64,000 nucleotides of DNA, from assembly GCF_000024545.1 (NCBI RefSeq), contig NC_013947.1, positions 2,852,001-2,916,000 on the forward strand, in the 5' to 3' direction. A model generated the notes under the pieces. The model was not told the DNA's origin. It saw only the letters and a program-made list of their open reading frames with translations, and ran no database searches. Of this stretch, positions 1 to 7,713 are shown piece by piece. Every line of letters starts with the position of its first letter. Position 1 is the first letter of the stretch. Position numbers and translations under genes: made by a program. Source of the stretch: Stackebrandtia nassauensis DSM 44728 (lineage in GTDB: Bacteria; Actinomycetota; Actinomycetes; Mycobacteriales; Micromonosporaceae).

Positions 1-402
1 CAGCAGCGATCCGCCCGCCTCGGGGATGTCGATGCCGACGAACCGGACCCCGGAACCGTGCTCGCGCAGCCAGTGCAGCGGCCCGTCCAGGCCCAGCGGC
101 AGTTCGGCGTCGACATGGGACGGCAGGTCGTCGACGTCGCCGCGGACCCAGTCGGCCACGGCGAAGCCCTCACTGAAGCCGTACTCGAAGCCGAAGATCG
201 TGAAGCCGCAGCGTTCCACGAGGAAGCGCAGCACCCGCTGCCGCAGCGCGGCGAACTCGGCGATGAAGTGGGAGTTCTCGCCGACGGCGACCACCCGGGC
301 CTCGCCGACGAGCTCGCGCAGCGGTTCCAGGTCGTCCAACGGGGCCGCCGGATCGGTGGTGTCCAGCGCGTGGACGTGCTCGCGCAGCCAGTCGTCGAAC
401 AT
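1..402 (-). CDS. Erythromycin esterase-like hydrolase, N-terminal part (runs off the window)
   Basis: The first 134 codons of a gene whose 3' end lies beyond base 1. The start ATG is at 402, preceded by a GGGAGGA ribosome site at 411-417. The translation has the signature of the EreA/EreB-like (erythromycin esterase) superfamily: a VAVGENSHF segment near residue 40, where family members carry a catalytic Glu and His, followed by a hydrophobic helix and a GFTIFGFEYGFS stretch. Family members hydrolyse esters such as macrolide lactones, but many actinobacterial paralogs have no known substrate. No signal peptide is visible, so it is probably cytoplasmic. The gene stands alone upstream of the dioxygenase gene on the same strand. 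The family call is fairly secure; the substrate is unknown. Confidence 0.75.
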   Translation of the reverse strand, partial: MFDDWLREHVHALDTTDPAAPLDDLEPLRELVGEARVVAVGENSHFIAEFAALRQRVLRFLVERCGFTIFGFEYGFSEGFAVADWVRGDVDDLPSHVDAELPLGLDGPLHWLREHGSGVRFVGIDIPEAGGSLL

Positions 403-500
403 GCCGGTGGTCCTCCCTCGACGCGTGCGGTGGCGGCGAGGTGCCACCACCGCGCCAACCTACCCGGTCGGGTCGGCGCGGTGGTGTCGATGTGGCGTTC

Positions 501-1316
501 TCAGACCCGGCGCCACAACGCGGGTGTCGACGGTGGTTCCCAGCCGGGCTGGGCGGTGTGGGCGATCTGGCACTGGTACTGGGTGCCGTTGTAGGTGACC
601 TTGTCACCGGCCTTGTAGGAGGTCCCCGAACGCCAGGTGCCGCCGGGTTCGCCGGGGCCGCCGTCGACATTGAGGACGAACTCGAAGCTCGCCTCCTTGC
701 CGCTGCCGACGGTGCGCACGTCCATCAGCAGCCGGGCGTCGAAGATCGGGTCGGTGTTGTTGCCCGGTTCGCCGGGGAAGTACAGCTGGGTGGTGAGGAC
801 GGGTTTGCCGGGCGCCTGCGCCTTGACGTGGATATGCCTGGTGCGACCGGGATACAGGCCGGGGACGATCGTGGTGAGAGTGAACGAGCCGTCCCCGGCG
901 GTGTACTGGTGGCCGCGGAACCGATAGGTCACGTTGTCGTACTGGCCGTACGTGTCGGCCATCCAGAAGTCGAGCAGGACGTCGGGCAGTCGCTGACAGT
1001 CGAGCCCGAAGGCGATCCCGGTGAGCACCAGCCGGGTGCCGGGCCCGTCGAGCATCGTGGTGCGTTCGGGCGAGTTGGGTTTGAAGTACGGTCCCTCGGT
1101 CTGCGGCGGGGTCGGGTCGTCGCCGTCGTCGCACGAGGGGGTGGGGGACAGCCGCTTGCCGGACTGGTCGCTGTCGGCCTGGGCGGGGGCGGCGCCGACC
1201 AGGAACGAGGCGGGCACCGCGACCGCCGCCGTGTTGAGCAGGTGTTTGCGGGTGATGCCCCGGCGCGGTTCGGCGTCGCCGGGGCGTTCGTCGGGCGATT
1301 CGGGATTGCCGGTCAT
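501..1316 (-). CDS. Secreted intradiol ring-cleavage dioxygenase-like protein with C-terminal chitin-binding module
   Basis: 271 residues. A twin-arginine signal (RR at 18-19, hydrophobic stretch 28-45, cleavage near AQA-DS) predicts Tat export. The core at about 70-215 resembles intradiol dioxygenases. Candidate Fe(III) ligands are a Tyr at 123 or 126, Tyr155 in GLYPGR, and His161 and His163 in RHIHVK, the expected Tyr-Tyr-His-His set. Residues 228-271 form a small carbohydrate-binding module (W-x-GTSYKAGDKVTYNG, ending in ALW), like CBM5/12 chitin-binding modules. The RBS AAAGGAG sits 8 bases before ATG 1316. Secreted dioxygenases of this kind have been linked to lignin or catechol degradation; the chitin/cellulose module would anchor the enzyme on polymer. 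The AraC-type gene immediately upstream on the same strand may control it. Confidence 0.8.
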   Translation of the reverse strand: MTGNPESPDERPGDAEPRRGITRKHLLNTAAVAVPASFLVGAAPAQADSDQSGKRLSPTPSCDDGDDPTPPQTEGPYFKPNSPERTTMLDGPGTRLVLTGIAFGLDCQRLPDVLLDFWMADTYGQYDNVTYRFRGHQYTAGDGSFTLTTIVPGLYPGRTRHIHVKAQAPGKPVLTTQLYFPGEPGNNTDPIFDARLLMDVRTVGSGKEASFEFVLNVDGGPGEPGGTWRSGTSYKAGDKVTYNGTQYQCQIAHTAQPGWEPPSTPALWRRV

Positions 1317-1413
1317 CGCTGGACTCCTTTGCTGCTAACGGAATCGGTGAGACCTGACGTTATTCGCGCCCGCGCTCAAGATCGATGGACAAAGTTCGGC
1401 AATGCTGGTGATT

Positions 1414-2286
1414 TCAGTCGACGGAGCGCCGGAAGCTGCCCGGGGTCGATCCGGTCTCGCGGCGGAAGAACCGGCAGAAGTAGGCCGGATCGCTGAAACC
1501 CAGCGCGTGCGACACCTGGGCGATGGTCAGGTCGGAACCGCCCAGCAGTCGCCGGGCCTCCAGCACCCGGGCGCGCCGCACCAGCTGGCCGGGTGTGACG
1601 CCCCGGACCTGTTTGACCACTTCGGTCAGATAGCCGACCGATACGCCCAGCCGGGTGGCGTAGTCGCGCACCGAGTACCCGCTCCAGCCCGAGTGGGTGA
1701 CCAGCCGGTTGAACTCGCGGACCACCGCGGCGGGCCGGTCGGTCGCCATCGTCAGGGCCATGCCGTCGGCGACCCGGCAGGCACGCACCAACAGGACGTG
1801 CAGATAGGACTGAAGCACCGACAGGAATCCCGCGTCGCGGCGCCGGTACTCGGCGCTGAGCTGAGCGAACAGCGCGGCGAACTCGCGGCGTTCGAAGCCG
1901 GTGAGGTTCAGCCAGGGGCGGCGTCCCAGTGCCTGCCAGACCTCGCGGTCGCGCGGGTGGGCCAGCAGGAACTCGTCGGTGAACAGCAGTACCTGGCCGT
2001 CGAGGCCGACCGCGTCGCGCCACCAGTGCACCTGCCCGGGCGCGATGAAACCCAGGTGCGGTGGCCGGATCGGGTGGGCGGCGAAGTCGACGACGTGCCA
2101 GCCGGTTCCGGCGGTGACCAGGACCAGTTCATAGAAGGTGTGCCGGTGCGGGAAGTCGGCGCGCGACAGCGGGCCGATCGAGTCGAAGCTGCCGATGGCC
2201 ATGGGCACCCGTTCGGGGTCGGGTACGCACAACCGGTGCAGCTCAACGGGATCAGGGCGTTCGGTATCCAGGGTGGGAGCACGCAT
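1414..2286 (-). CDS. AraC family transcriptional regulator
   Basis: 290 residues from ATG 2286. A reading-frame start nine codons upstream exists, but the GAGG motif about 8 bases before 2286 favours the shorter form. The N-terminal half is a cupin-like sensor domain (HRHTFYELVLVTAG, then PGQVHWW). The C-terminal 100 residues hold the two AraC helix-turn-helix motifs: SVRDYATRLGVSVGYLTEVVKQ, and a second with IAQVSHALGFSDPAYFCRFFRRE followed by the usual TPGSFRR end. It probably binds a small aromatic or sugar ligand. It lies 97 bases upstream of the secreted dioxygenase gene in the same direction, so that gene is its likely target; this is inferred from position only. Confidence 0.9.
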   Translation of the reverse strand: MRAPTLDTERPDPVELHRLCVPDPERVPMAIGSFDSIGPLSRADFPHRHTFYELVLVTAGTGWHVVDFAAHPIRPPHLGFIAPGQVHWWRDAVGLDGQVLLFTDEFLLAHPRDREVWQALGRRPWLNLTGFERREFAALFAQLSAEYRRRDAGFLSVLQSYLHVLLVRACRVADGMALTMATDRPAAVVREFNRLVTHSGWSGYSVRDYATRLGVSVGYLTEVVKQVRGVTPGQLVRRARVLEARRLLGGSDLTIAQVSHALGFSDPAYFCRFFRRETGSTPGSFRRSVD

Positions 2287-2354
2287 GCGGTTACCTCTGC
2301 TCGCGGATTGCAAAACAATCCTAAGAGTTCGGCTTCTGTTGTACCACTTGCGAA

Positions 2355-2386
2355 CCCGTGGCCGCCGGGGAACCGGCGGCCACGGG
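2355..2386 (-). terminator. Strong hairpin downstream of the P450 gene
   Basis: Perfect 14-bp inverted repeat: arm CCCGTGGCCGCCGG at 2355-2368, loop GGAA, complementary arm 2373-2386. It lies just after the P450 stop codon (2392) and before the AraC gene on the same strand. A U-run is lacking, as is usual in actinomycete terminators. Confidence 0.7.
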
Positions 2387-2391
2387 AGGTG

Positions 2392-3573
2392 TCAGGTCAG
2401 CGAGACCGGCAGCGCCTTGAGACCACCGGTCAGTTGGTTCTCCCGCCATTCGATGTCCTCGGGAGCCACCGCCAACCGCAGGTTCGGGAACCGGCGCGGC
2501 AGCTGCGCGAACACCGAGCGCAACTCGATGCGCGCCAACGGAGCCCCGATGCAGTAGTGCAGTCCGTGACCGAAGCCCACGTGGGTGTTGGCGGGCCGGG
2601 ACACGTCGAACTCGTCGGGATCGGCGAAGGCCCGAGGGTCGTGGTTGGCCGCCGAGAGGTCGAGGATGACGAGGTCGCCGGCCTTGATCGTGACCCCGGC
2701 GAACTCGATGTCGCTGCGGGCATAGCGGGGGATCCCCTCGAGTCCACCCGCCACCGGGGCCCGCAGGATCTCCTCCACGGCGGTCGACATCAGCTCCGGA
2801 TCCTCCAGCATGGACTGCCATTGCTCGGGTTTGGTGAGCAGCAGGAAGACCCCGAAACCGATCCGGGTCACCGTCGTCTCGTGACCGGCGAACAGCAGCC
2901 CGGCACCCAGCCGGGTGACCTCCTCGTCGGGCAGGTGCTCGGCGGCGGCCACCGCGCTGAGCACGTCCTTGCCCGGGTTGGCCCGCTTCTTCATGGCCAG
3001 CTGGTAGATGTAGCCCATCAGGTTCGCCATCCCGGCCTCGGAGCGGGCCTGGTCATCGACGACCCCGGCGTCCTGGCTCCAGGCCACGAACGCGTCGCGG
3101 TCGTCGAGGGGCACGCCGAGAAGTTCGCAGATCACCAGCACCGGCAACGGAAGCGCGAGCGCCTGGTGCAGATCGACCGGTTCCGTCGCGCCCTCCAGCG
3201 GATCGAGCAGGCCGCTGACCAGCTCGTCCACTCGCGACTGCATGAGACGCATGTGCTTGGCGGAGAACAGTGGCTGCAACAGCCGCCGGAACCGCACGGC
3301 GTCTTCGGGTTCGGTGTCGAACTCTCCGGTGGGACCACCGCCGAAGACGGCGGAGTGGTTCATCCGGGAGGCGGACGCCGGGTCGGGATGGGAACGGCCC
3401 AGCCGGTTGTCGCCGAACAGCTCCTTGACCTCGGCGTAACGGGTGACCAGCCAGGCGGGGTCGCCTACAGCGGTGCGGATCCTGTGGATGGGTCCGGCTT
3501 CCTGAAGCTTGCGGGCCAGGGGTGAAAGTTCGAGTACTTTGGTCCGTTCAAAGGGGAGGGTAGGGGTTTCCAT
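2392..3573 (-). CDS. Cytochrome P450 (class I bacterial type)
   Basis: 393 residues with all P450 landmarks: I-helix AGHET at 229-233 (proton delivery), ExxR with Glu268 and Arg271, and the haem-binding loop [15 protein letters not shown] with the thiolate Cys341. It should hydroxylate a small hydrophobic substrate using electrons from a ferredoxin. No redox partner is adjacent, so it would borrow one, perhaps the ferredoxin/reductase pair at 30.9-32.2 kb. The start at 3573 is supported by a GAGGAG ribosome site. A 6-bp-arm palindrome 23 bases upstream of the start may be an operator. It is divergent from the HAD gene. Substrate cannot be deduced. Confidence 0.93.
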   Translation of the reverse strand: METPTLPFERTKVLELSPLARKLQEAGPIHRIRTAVGDPAWLVTRYAEVKELFGDNRLGRSHPDPASASRMNHSAVFGGGPTGEFDTEPEDAVRFRRLLQPLFSAKHMRLMQSRVDELVSGLLDPLEGATEPVDLHQALALPLPVLVICELLGVPLDDRDAFVAWSQDAGVVDDQARSEAGMANLMGYIYQLAMKKRANPGKDVLSAVAAAEHLPDEEVTRLGAGLLFAGHETTVTRIGFGVFLLLTKPEQWQSMLEDPELMSTAVEEILRAPVAGGLEGIPRYARSDIEFAGVTIKAGDLVILDLSAANHDPRAFADPDEFDVSRPANTHVGFGHGLHYCIGAPLARIELRSVFAQLPRRFPNLRLAVAPEDIEWRENQLTGGLKALPVSLT

Positions 3574-3595
3574 GGCAGACTCCTCATGGGGTGTA

Positions 3596-3611
3596 ACGGT
3601 ATGTCTACCGT
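3596..3611. promoter_or_regulatory. Palindrome upstream of the P450 gene (candidate operator)
   Basis: Perfect inverted repeat ACGGTA-TGTC-TACCGT in the divergent intergenic region between P450 (minus) and the HAD gene (plus). Arm length and spacing suit a TetR- or GntR-type repressor, but no such regulator gene is adjacent. Function is inferred from position only. Confidence 0.4.
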
Positions 3612-3722
3612 AGCGTCAGCGTCACAGGCCGTGCGCTCTCCCTTCAAGATCATTTCGGGAGGAATATCGCGACAGGCCTCGTTGCTGGACGGGTCCTTAC
3701 CACCTCGGAAAGGCGGAACGGC

Positions 3723-4406
3723 ATGCTCTCGCGGGCTGACATCGACCTCGTCGTGTTCGACGTACTGGGAACCCTCGTCAACGAACCGGGCGGGATCCGC
3801 GACGGTATCCGCGAACTGGCTCCCGACGGCGACATCGACGGGCTCGCCGAACTGTGGGAGAACCACGTCGCGCGGCGGCAGCAGCGGATGCTCGACGGCC
3901 GCGATCCCTACGCCGACAGCGAAACCGTCGATCGCGAGGCCGCCGAACTCGTCGCGGACAAGTGCGGGGTCACCGACGCCGCCGCCATCGGCCGGCTCGC
4001 CACCGTCGAGCGGCGACTCGAACCCTGGTCCGACACCGTCGCGGGCCTGGAACTACTCGCGCGGCAGTTCCCGATCGTCGGCCTGTCCAACGCCAGCCGG
4101 GCGACACTGACCCGGCTGAGCGCCAAGGCCGGACTGCGCTGGCACTTCCTGCTGTCGGCGCAGGACGCCAACAGCTACAAACCCGCCGCCGAGGTCTACC
4201 GGCTCGCCGTCGACCTGGCCGGGAGCGCACCGCAGCGGGTGCTCAAGGTCGCGGCCCACGCGTGGGACCTGCGGGCCGCGCAAGAGGTGGGGCTGCGCAC
4301 CGCCTACGTGCCCCGGCCGGTGGGCGACCCGCCGCGGGACAGCGACGCGTTCGACCTGCACGCCGCCAGCCTCGCCGACCTGGCGGCGACGCTCGGCGAT
4401 GACTAG
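3723..4406 (+). CDS. HAD-superfamily hydrolase, haloacid dehalogenase type II-like
   Basis: 227 residues. Motif I is VVFDVLGTL with the nucleophile Asp13; the +2 position, an acid in HAD phosphatases, is Leu15. Motif II is LSNAS, motif III is the lysine in SYKP, and motif IV is replaced by an AAHAWDLRAA segment like the SSNAWD region of L-2-haloacid dehalogenases. The overall pattern fits type II haloacid dehalogenases better than phosphatases, so hydrolysis of a C-halogen or similar bond is possible, but many such proteins have no known substrate. An AAAGG ribosome site precedes the start. It is convergent with the VOC gene. No signal peptide, so cytoplasmic. Confidence 0.82.
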   Translation: MLSRADIDLVVFDVLGTLVNEPGGIRDGIRELAPDGDIDGLAELWENHVARRQQRMLDGRDPYADSETVDREAAELVADKCGVTDAAAIGRLATVERRLEPWSDTVAGLELLARQFPIVGLSNASRATLTRLSAKAGLRWHFLLSAQDANSYKPAAEVYRLAVDLAGSAPQRVLKVAAHAWDLRAAQEVGLRTAYVPRPVGDPPRDSDAFDLHAASLADLAATLGDD

Positions 4407-4436
4407 GCGGCCCCGCTCAGCTCGACGGCCGCGCGG

Positions 4437-4835
4437 TTATGCCGGGGCCGGACCGAGCAGGTCCCACTTGTTGCCCGCGATGTCCACGAACACCGCGACC
4501 TGTCCATAAGGCTCGGTGCGCGGTTCGCTGGTGAACGTGACACCGGAATCGACCATGTGCTTGTAGCTGGCGTCGAAGTCGTCCACGCGTAGGAACAGCC
4601 CGACCCGGCCCGCCGCGTGGTTGCCGATCTCGGCGCGCTGCTTCTCGCCGTCGGCGCGGGCGAGCAGGATGCCGGTCTCGGCACCGGGCGGCCGCACCAC
4701 GACCCACCGCTTGGGCCGGCCGTCGTTGGTCTGGGACGGCGAGTCCTCGACCAGTTCGAAGCCGAGAATCCGGGTGAAGAACTCGATGGCGGGGTCGTAT
4801 TCCGCCACGACCAGCGCGATCAGGTGCATATGCAT
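4437..4835 (-). CDS. Glyoxalase/bleomycin-resistance (VOC) family protein
   Basis: 132 residues forming the two beta-alpha-beta-beta-beta modules of the VOC fold: module 1 at about 3-60 (hydrophobic strand, then IEFFTRILGFEL), module 2 at about 75-130 (VGLFLRVDDFDASYKHMVDSGV and ending DIAGNKWDLLGPA). Such proteins bind metal and isomerise, cleave or sequester small molecules. The conserved C-terminal D-x-x-GN-x-W-DL motif is typical of uncharacterised stand-alone members. There are two ATGs in frame (4835 and 4829); either may be used. It is divergent from the LacI gene, whose operator lies in the shared region, so LacI could also affect this gene. Confidence 0.85.
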   Translation of the reverse strand: MHMHLIALVVAEYDPAIEFFTRILGFELVEDSPSQTNDGRPKRWVVVRPPGAETGILLARADGEKQRAEIGNHAAGRVGLFLRVDDFDASYKHMVDSGVTFTSEPRTEPYGQVAVFVDIAGNKWDLLGPAPA

Positions 4836-4886
4836 CCGGCAACTGTAAATGTGTCGCGGCGAACATCCGAAACCTGGTCAAAGGGC

Positions 4887-4916
4887 TTGCACGAGCCCGC
4901 GCCAGGGGAGTACTGT
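4887..4916 (+). promoter_or_regulatory. Putative promoter of the LacI gene
   Basis: TTGCAC (4887-4892) and TACTGT (4911-4916), spaced 18 bases. The -10 overlaps the left arm of the inverted repeat at 4913-4948, so binding of the regulator there would block transcription. Confidence 0.4.
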
Positions 4917-4948
4917 ATCGATTCAGAAGGAGTTCTGGATCGATACAG
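4913..4948. promoter_or_regulatory. LacI-family operator (long inverted repeat)
   Basis: Left arm CTGTATCGATTCAG (4913-4926), 8-base spacer, right arm CTGGATCGATACAG (4935-4948). The arms match as inverted repeats at 13 of 14 positions, and each contains an ATCGAT core. The repeat ends 13 bases before the LacI start codon, which indicates autoregulation. Confidence 0.75.
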
Positions 4949-4961
4949 AAAGGGGTAGAGA

Positions 4962-6026
4962 ATGAAGCCGACACTACAGACGGTCGCCGACGTCGTCGGC
5001 GTCTCGCGCAGTACCGTGTCGAACGCCTACAGCCGCCCCGACCAGCTGTCTCCCGAACTGCGGCAGAAGATCCTCGACGCCGCCAGGGAACTGGGCTACG
5101 CCGGACCCAACGCGACCGCCCGCTCGCTGCGGCGGGGCCGCGCGGGGGCGATCGGGGTCCTGTTCACCACGACCCTGTCCTACGCGTTCATCGACCCCTA
5201 CGCCGTGCGGTTCCTGCGCGGCCTGTCCGAGGCCGCCGAACGCCACGACACCGGTCTGCTGCTGATCCCGCTGTCCCACGACGACGACGAGACCGCCGCG
5301 GCCAAGGTCCGCGAGGCCGTCGTCGACGGCTTCTGTGTCTACTGTGTCCCCGACTGGCACCACTCCCAGACCGTCATGAAGTCCATCGGACGACCGGCCG
5401 TGACCACCGCGTTTCGGCCCGACGCCTACGACTTCAGCGTCGGCATCGACGACCGCACCGCCAGCCGGCAGGCGGCGGCCCACCTGCTGCGGCTGGGCCA
5501 CCGGCGCCTGGCCGTGCTGGCCGCCTACGACGATGTGGACGGTGCCCGGCTCGGACCGATCCCGGCACCCGACATCGACAAGATCGAGGACTTCGAGATG
5601 CGGCAACGGTTGCGGGGCATCCGCGACGCCGTCGTCGACGCCGACCTCGACTGGTCCACCGTCACCGTGGTCAACACGGTGACCAACAGCCGCGCGGCGG
5701 GGCACGCCGCCGCCGCGCACGTCCTGGACACCTCGCCCCGGCCGACCGCCGTGTTGGGGTGCACCGATCTGGTCGCGCTGGGCACCATCGACGCGCTGCG
5801 GGACCGAGGGCTTCGCCCCGGCCTCGACGTGTCGGTCACCGGGTTCGACGACATACCCGAAGCCCAGACCGTCGGCCTCAGCACCGTGCGCCAGCCCGCC
5901 ATCGACAAGGGAGTCATAGCAGGCGAGTTGCTGCTCGACCCGCCGGACGACCCGGGAGACCGGCACGTCCTGCTGCCTACCGAATTCATCGTCCGGACCA
6001 CGACCGGTCCGGCGGAAAGGAGCTGA
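4962..6026 (+). CDS. LacI family transcriptional regulator
   Basis: 354 residues. The N-terminal helix-turn-helix (TVADVVGVSRSTVSNAYSRP, residues 5-25) and hinge helix (ARELGY, then SLRRGR) are textbook LacI. The rest is a periplasmic-binding-like sensor domain with the usual GIDD, RLGHRRLAVL and GFDDIPEA segments. An AAAGGGG site precedes the ATG. A 14-bp-arm inverted repeat immediately upstream (4913-4948) is its likely operator. No sugar-catabolic gene lies next to it: it is followed only by a 61-residue gene whose ribosome site is inside the last LacI codons, so its other targets lie outside this neighbourhood. Ligand unknown. Confidence 0.93.
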   Translation: MKPTLQTVADVVGVSRSTVSNAYSRPDQLSPELRQKILDAARELGYAGPNATARSLRRGRAGAIGVLFTTTLSYAFIDPYAVRFLRGLSEAAERHDTGLLLIPLSHDDDETAAAKVREAVVDGFCVYCVPDWHHSQTVMKSIGRPAVTTAFRPDAYDFSVGIDDRTASRQAAAHLLRLGHRRLAVLAAYDDVDGARLGPIPAPDIDKIEDFEMRQRLRGIRDAVVDADLDWSTVTVVNTVTNSRAAGHAAAAHVLDTSPRPTAVLGCTDLVALGTIDALRDRGLRPGLDVSVTGFDDIPEAQTVGLSTVRQPAIDKGVIAGELLLDPPDDPGDRHVLLPTEFIVRTTTGPAERS

Positions 6027-6032
6027 CCCACC

Positions 6033-6218
6033 ATGGAACCCATCGCCTCGATGATCGGCGTTGAGATGACCCGCCGCCTCGCGCACTCCGCGATGCCCGA
6101 CGCACCGGTACAGCCGGAACGCCCGAGCCGTCCCAAGCGGGTCGGTCCGGTGCGCCGCAGCGCGGCCAGCACCCTGCGCCGTGTCGCCAACCGGCTGGAG
6201 CCGGTGCCGAACCTGTAA
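6033..6218 (+). CDS. Small uncharacterised protein (61 aa) coupled to the LacI gene
   Basis: A 61-codon gene starting 6 bases after the LacI stop. Its ribosome site AAAGGAG is formed by the last LacI codons, so the two are probably co-transcribed and translationally coupled, and this is the main reason for believing the gene. The product is basic and rich in Arg, Pro and Val (MEPIASMIGVEMTRR at the start, then several RRSAAS/RRVANR-like runs), with no signal peptide or membrane segment. I do not recognise a family. It could be a LacI partner or a small nucleic-acid-binding protein, but nothing in the sequence proves that. A hairpin follows at 6230-6261. Confidence 0.55.
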   Translation: MEPIASMIGVEMTRRLAHSAMPDAPVQPERPSRPKRVGPVRRSAASTLRRVANRLEPVPNL

Positions 6219-6229
6219 ACCAATACCGT

Positions 6230-6261
6230 GACGCCGGAGTTCCATACTGGACTCCGGCGTC
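6230..6261. terminator. Bidirectional hairpin terminator
   Basis: Perfect 11-bp inverted repeat (arm GACGCCGGAGT at 6230-6240, 10-base loop, complementary arm 6251-6261) between the convergent small gene (stop 6218) and the nnaR-like gene (stop 6269). Likely terminates both transcripts. Confidence 0.75.
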
Positions 6262-6268
6262 GTCGTGT

Positions 6269-7375
6269 TCACAGCAGGTTCAGCCGGTAGCCGCGTTTGA
6301 TGACGGTCTGGACGCAGCTGCGCAGCCCCAGGCCGTCCCGCAGCCGGGTGACCGCCATCTCCACCGCGTGCCGGTCACAGCCCCGGGGCAGGCACCGCAG
6401 CAGTTCGGTGCGGGTCAGCACCCGGCCCTTGGCCGCCGACAGCGCCCGCAGGATCGCCATCGGCGCGGGCGGCAGCGGTTGCACCTGACCGTCCACCATC
6501 ACCAGATGTCCGCGCAGCTCCACGGTGTGCCCGCTGGCCAGCGTCAGTCGCGACGCCCGGCCCGGCAGCTCGGCGGTCACCAGCCGTGCCAGTGAACCCA
6601 GCCGCGCCCGCTCCGGCATCACCACCGGCACCTCGTCTCTCGTCAGCGGCGCCGCCGTGACCGGGCCGACGACGGCGGCCATGACCCCGCCGTCGTCGGC
6701 CGGGGCCCGCAGCGCGGCCAGCAGTTCGGTGCGCTGGTCACCGGCGATGCGCAGCAGCGCGTTGACGGCGGGCGCGCTGGTGAACGTGACCGCGTCGATC
6801 CGGCGCAGACACACCTGATCCACCAGCCGCCGCACCGGCGTGATGTCGGTGGGCAACATCCAGCGGTACACCGGGATCGGCACCGCGTGGCCGCCGCCGG
6901 AGCGGATCGTGTCGGTGAAGTCGTCGCTGGGGTCGCCGTGCAACTGGACCGCGACCCGTTGGCCCGACAGCGGTTCGCCGCGCAGCCGCTCCGACACCTC
7001 CCAGCCGCATTCGCTGGGCGCCGACCATTCCTCGCGCAATCCCGCCGCCCGCACCGCCCCCAGCGCCTTGGGGCCCCGGCACCACACCCTGCCGCTGCCC
7101 AGCGCGGCGTGCAGCGCCTCGCCGAGCCCCCAGCCCTCGGCGGCGGCCAGCCAGCCCCGGAAACCGATGCCGGTGGTCGCGATCGTGACGTCGGGCGGAT
7201 CGTTGATCAGCTCCACCGTCGCGGCCCGCAGCGCCTGGTCGTCGGGCAGCGACACCATCCGCAGCACCGGCGCCAGCACCGTCTTGGCGCCGCGCCGACC
7301 CAACAGCGCCGCCAGCTCCTCGCCCCGGCGCTGCGCCGTGACGGCCACGGTGTAACCGGTCAGCGGCCCGGTCAT
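6269..7375 (-). CDS. nnaR: NnaR-type regulator: HemD-like domain plus winged-helix DNA-binding domain
   Basis: 368 residues. Residues 1-260 resemble uroporphyrinogen-III synthase (TVAVTAQRRGEELAALL at the start, VTFTSAPAV near 200). The last 100 residues are an OmpR/response-regulator-type winged helix (GHLVMVDGQVQPLPPAPMAILRAL, LTRTELL, HAVEMAVTRLRDGL, and the wing VIKRGYRLN). This fusion is known in actinobacteria as NnaR, a regulator that co-activates nitrate/nitrite assimilation genes with GlnR in Streptomyces. Here it is the last gene of the nitrate operon, overlapping nirD by ATGA, which supports that role rather than haem synthesis. The HemD part may sense sirohaem or a precursor needed by NirB, but that is inference. 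Confidence 0.85.
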   Translation of the reverse strand: MTGPLTGYTVAVTAQRRGEELAALLGRRGAKTVLAPVLRMVSLPDDQALRAATVELINDPPDVTIATTGIGFRGWLAAAEGWGLGEALHAALGSGRVWCRGPKALGAVRAAGLREEWSAPSECGWEVSERLRGEPLSGQRVAVQLHGDPSDDFTDTIRSGGGHAVPIPVYRWMLPTDITPVRRLVDQVCLRRIDAVTFTSAPAVNALLRIAGDQRTELLAALRAPADDGGVMAAVVGPVTAAPLTRDEVPVVMPERARLGSLARLVTAELPGRASRLTLASGHTVELRGHLVMVDGQVQPLPPAPMAILRALSAAKGRVLTRTELLRCLPRGCDRHAVEMAVTRLRDGLGLRSCVQTVIKRGYRLNLL

Positions 7376-7713
7376 ACCGGCACCGCCTCCGGGACCCGGA
7401 CCGCGACCACTCCGTCGCGACAGGACACTTCGAAGGTCCGCAACCGCACCCGCTCGGCGTCCTTACACTCCCCTGTGGCCAGATCGAAGACCTGTTTGTA
7501 CATCGGGGAGGCCACGGTCGGGGTTCCGGCGCGGTCGCCGAGGATGCCGCGCGACATGACGTAGGCGTTGCTGAACGGGTCGAGGTTCTCCACCGCGAAC
7601 AGATCGTCGTCGCGGGTGCGGAACAGCGCCACCTGGGTGCCGTCCGGCAGCAGCGCCGCGCGGCCGCGTTCGGGCGTCAGCTGTTCCAGCGCGCAGATCG
7701 GTTCCCAGCTCAT
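7372..7713 (-). CDS. nirD: Assimilatory nitrite reductase small subunit NirD
   Basis: 113 residues, the normal NirD length, with a Rieske-like fold. The segment VALFRTRDDDLFAVENLDPFSNAYVMSRGILGD and the SPMYKQVFDLATGEC region are characteristic of NirD; the cysteines and histidines that bind iron-sulfur in true Rieske proteins are absent, as in other NirD proteins. It partners NirB in reducing nitrite to ammonium. The start ATG overlaps the nirB stop by four bases and its stop overlaps the nnaR start likewise, so the three are translationally coupled. Confidence 0.95.
   Translation of the reverse strand: MSWEPICALEQLTPERGRAALLPDGTQVALFRTRDDDLFAVENLDPFSNAYVMSRGILGDRAGTPTVASPMYKQVFDLATGECKDAERVRLRTFEVSCRDGVVAVRVPEAVPV

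Noticed and set aside
1402-3525. A 707-codon open frame on the plus strand
   Set aside because: It lies antisense to the AraC and P450 genes, its translation has no recognisable domain and is rich in Arg, Gly and Gln, typical of shadow frames in high-GC DNA.
6269-7375. Haem-biosynthesis gene hemD
   Set aside because: The C-terminal winged helix and the position at the end of the nitrate operon fit the NnaR regulator better.
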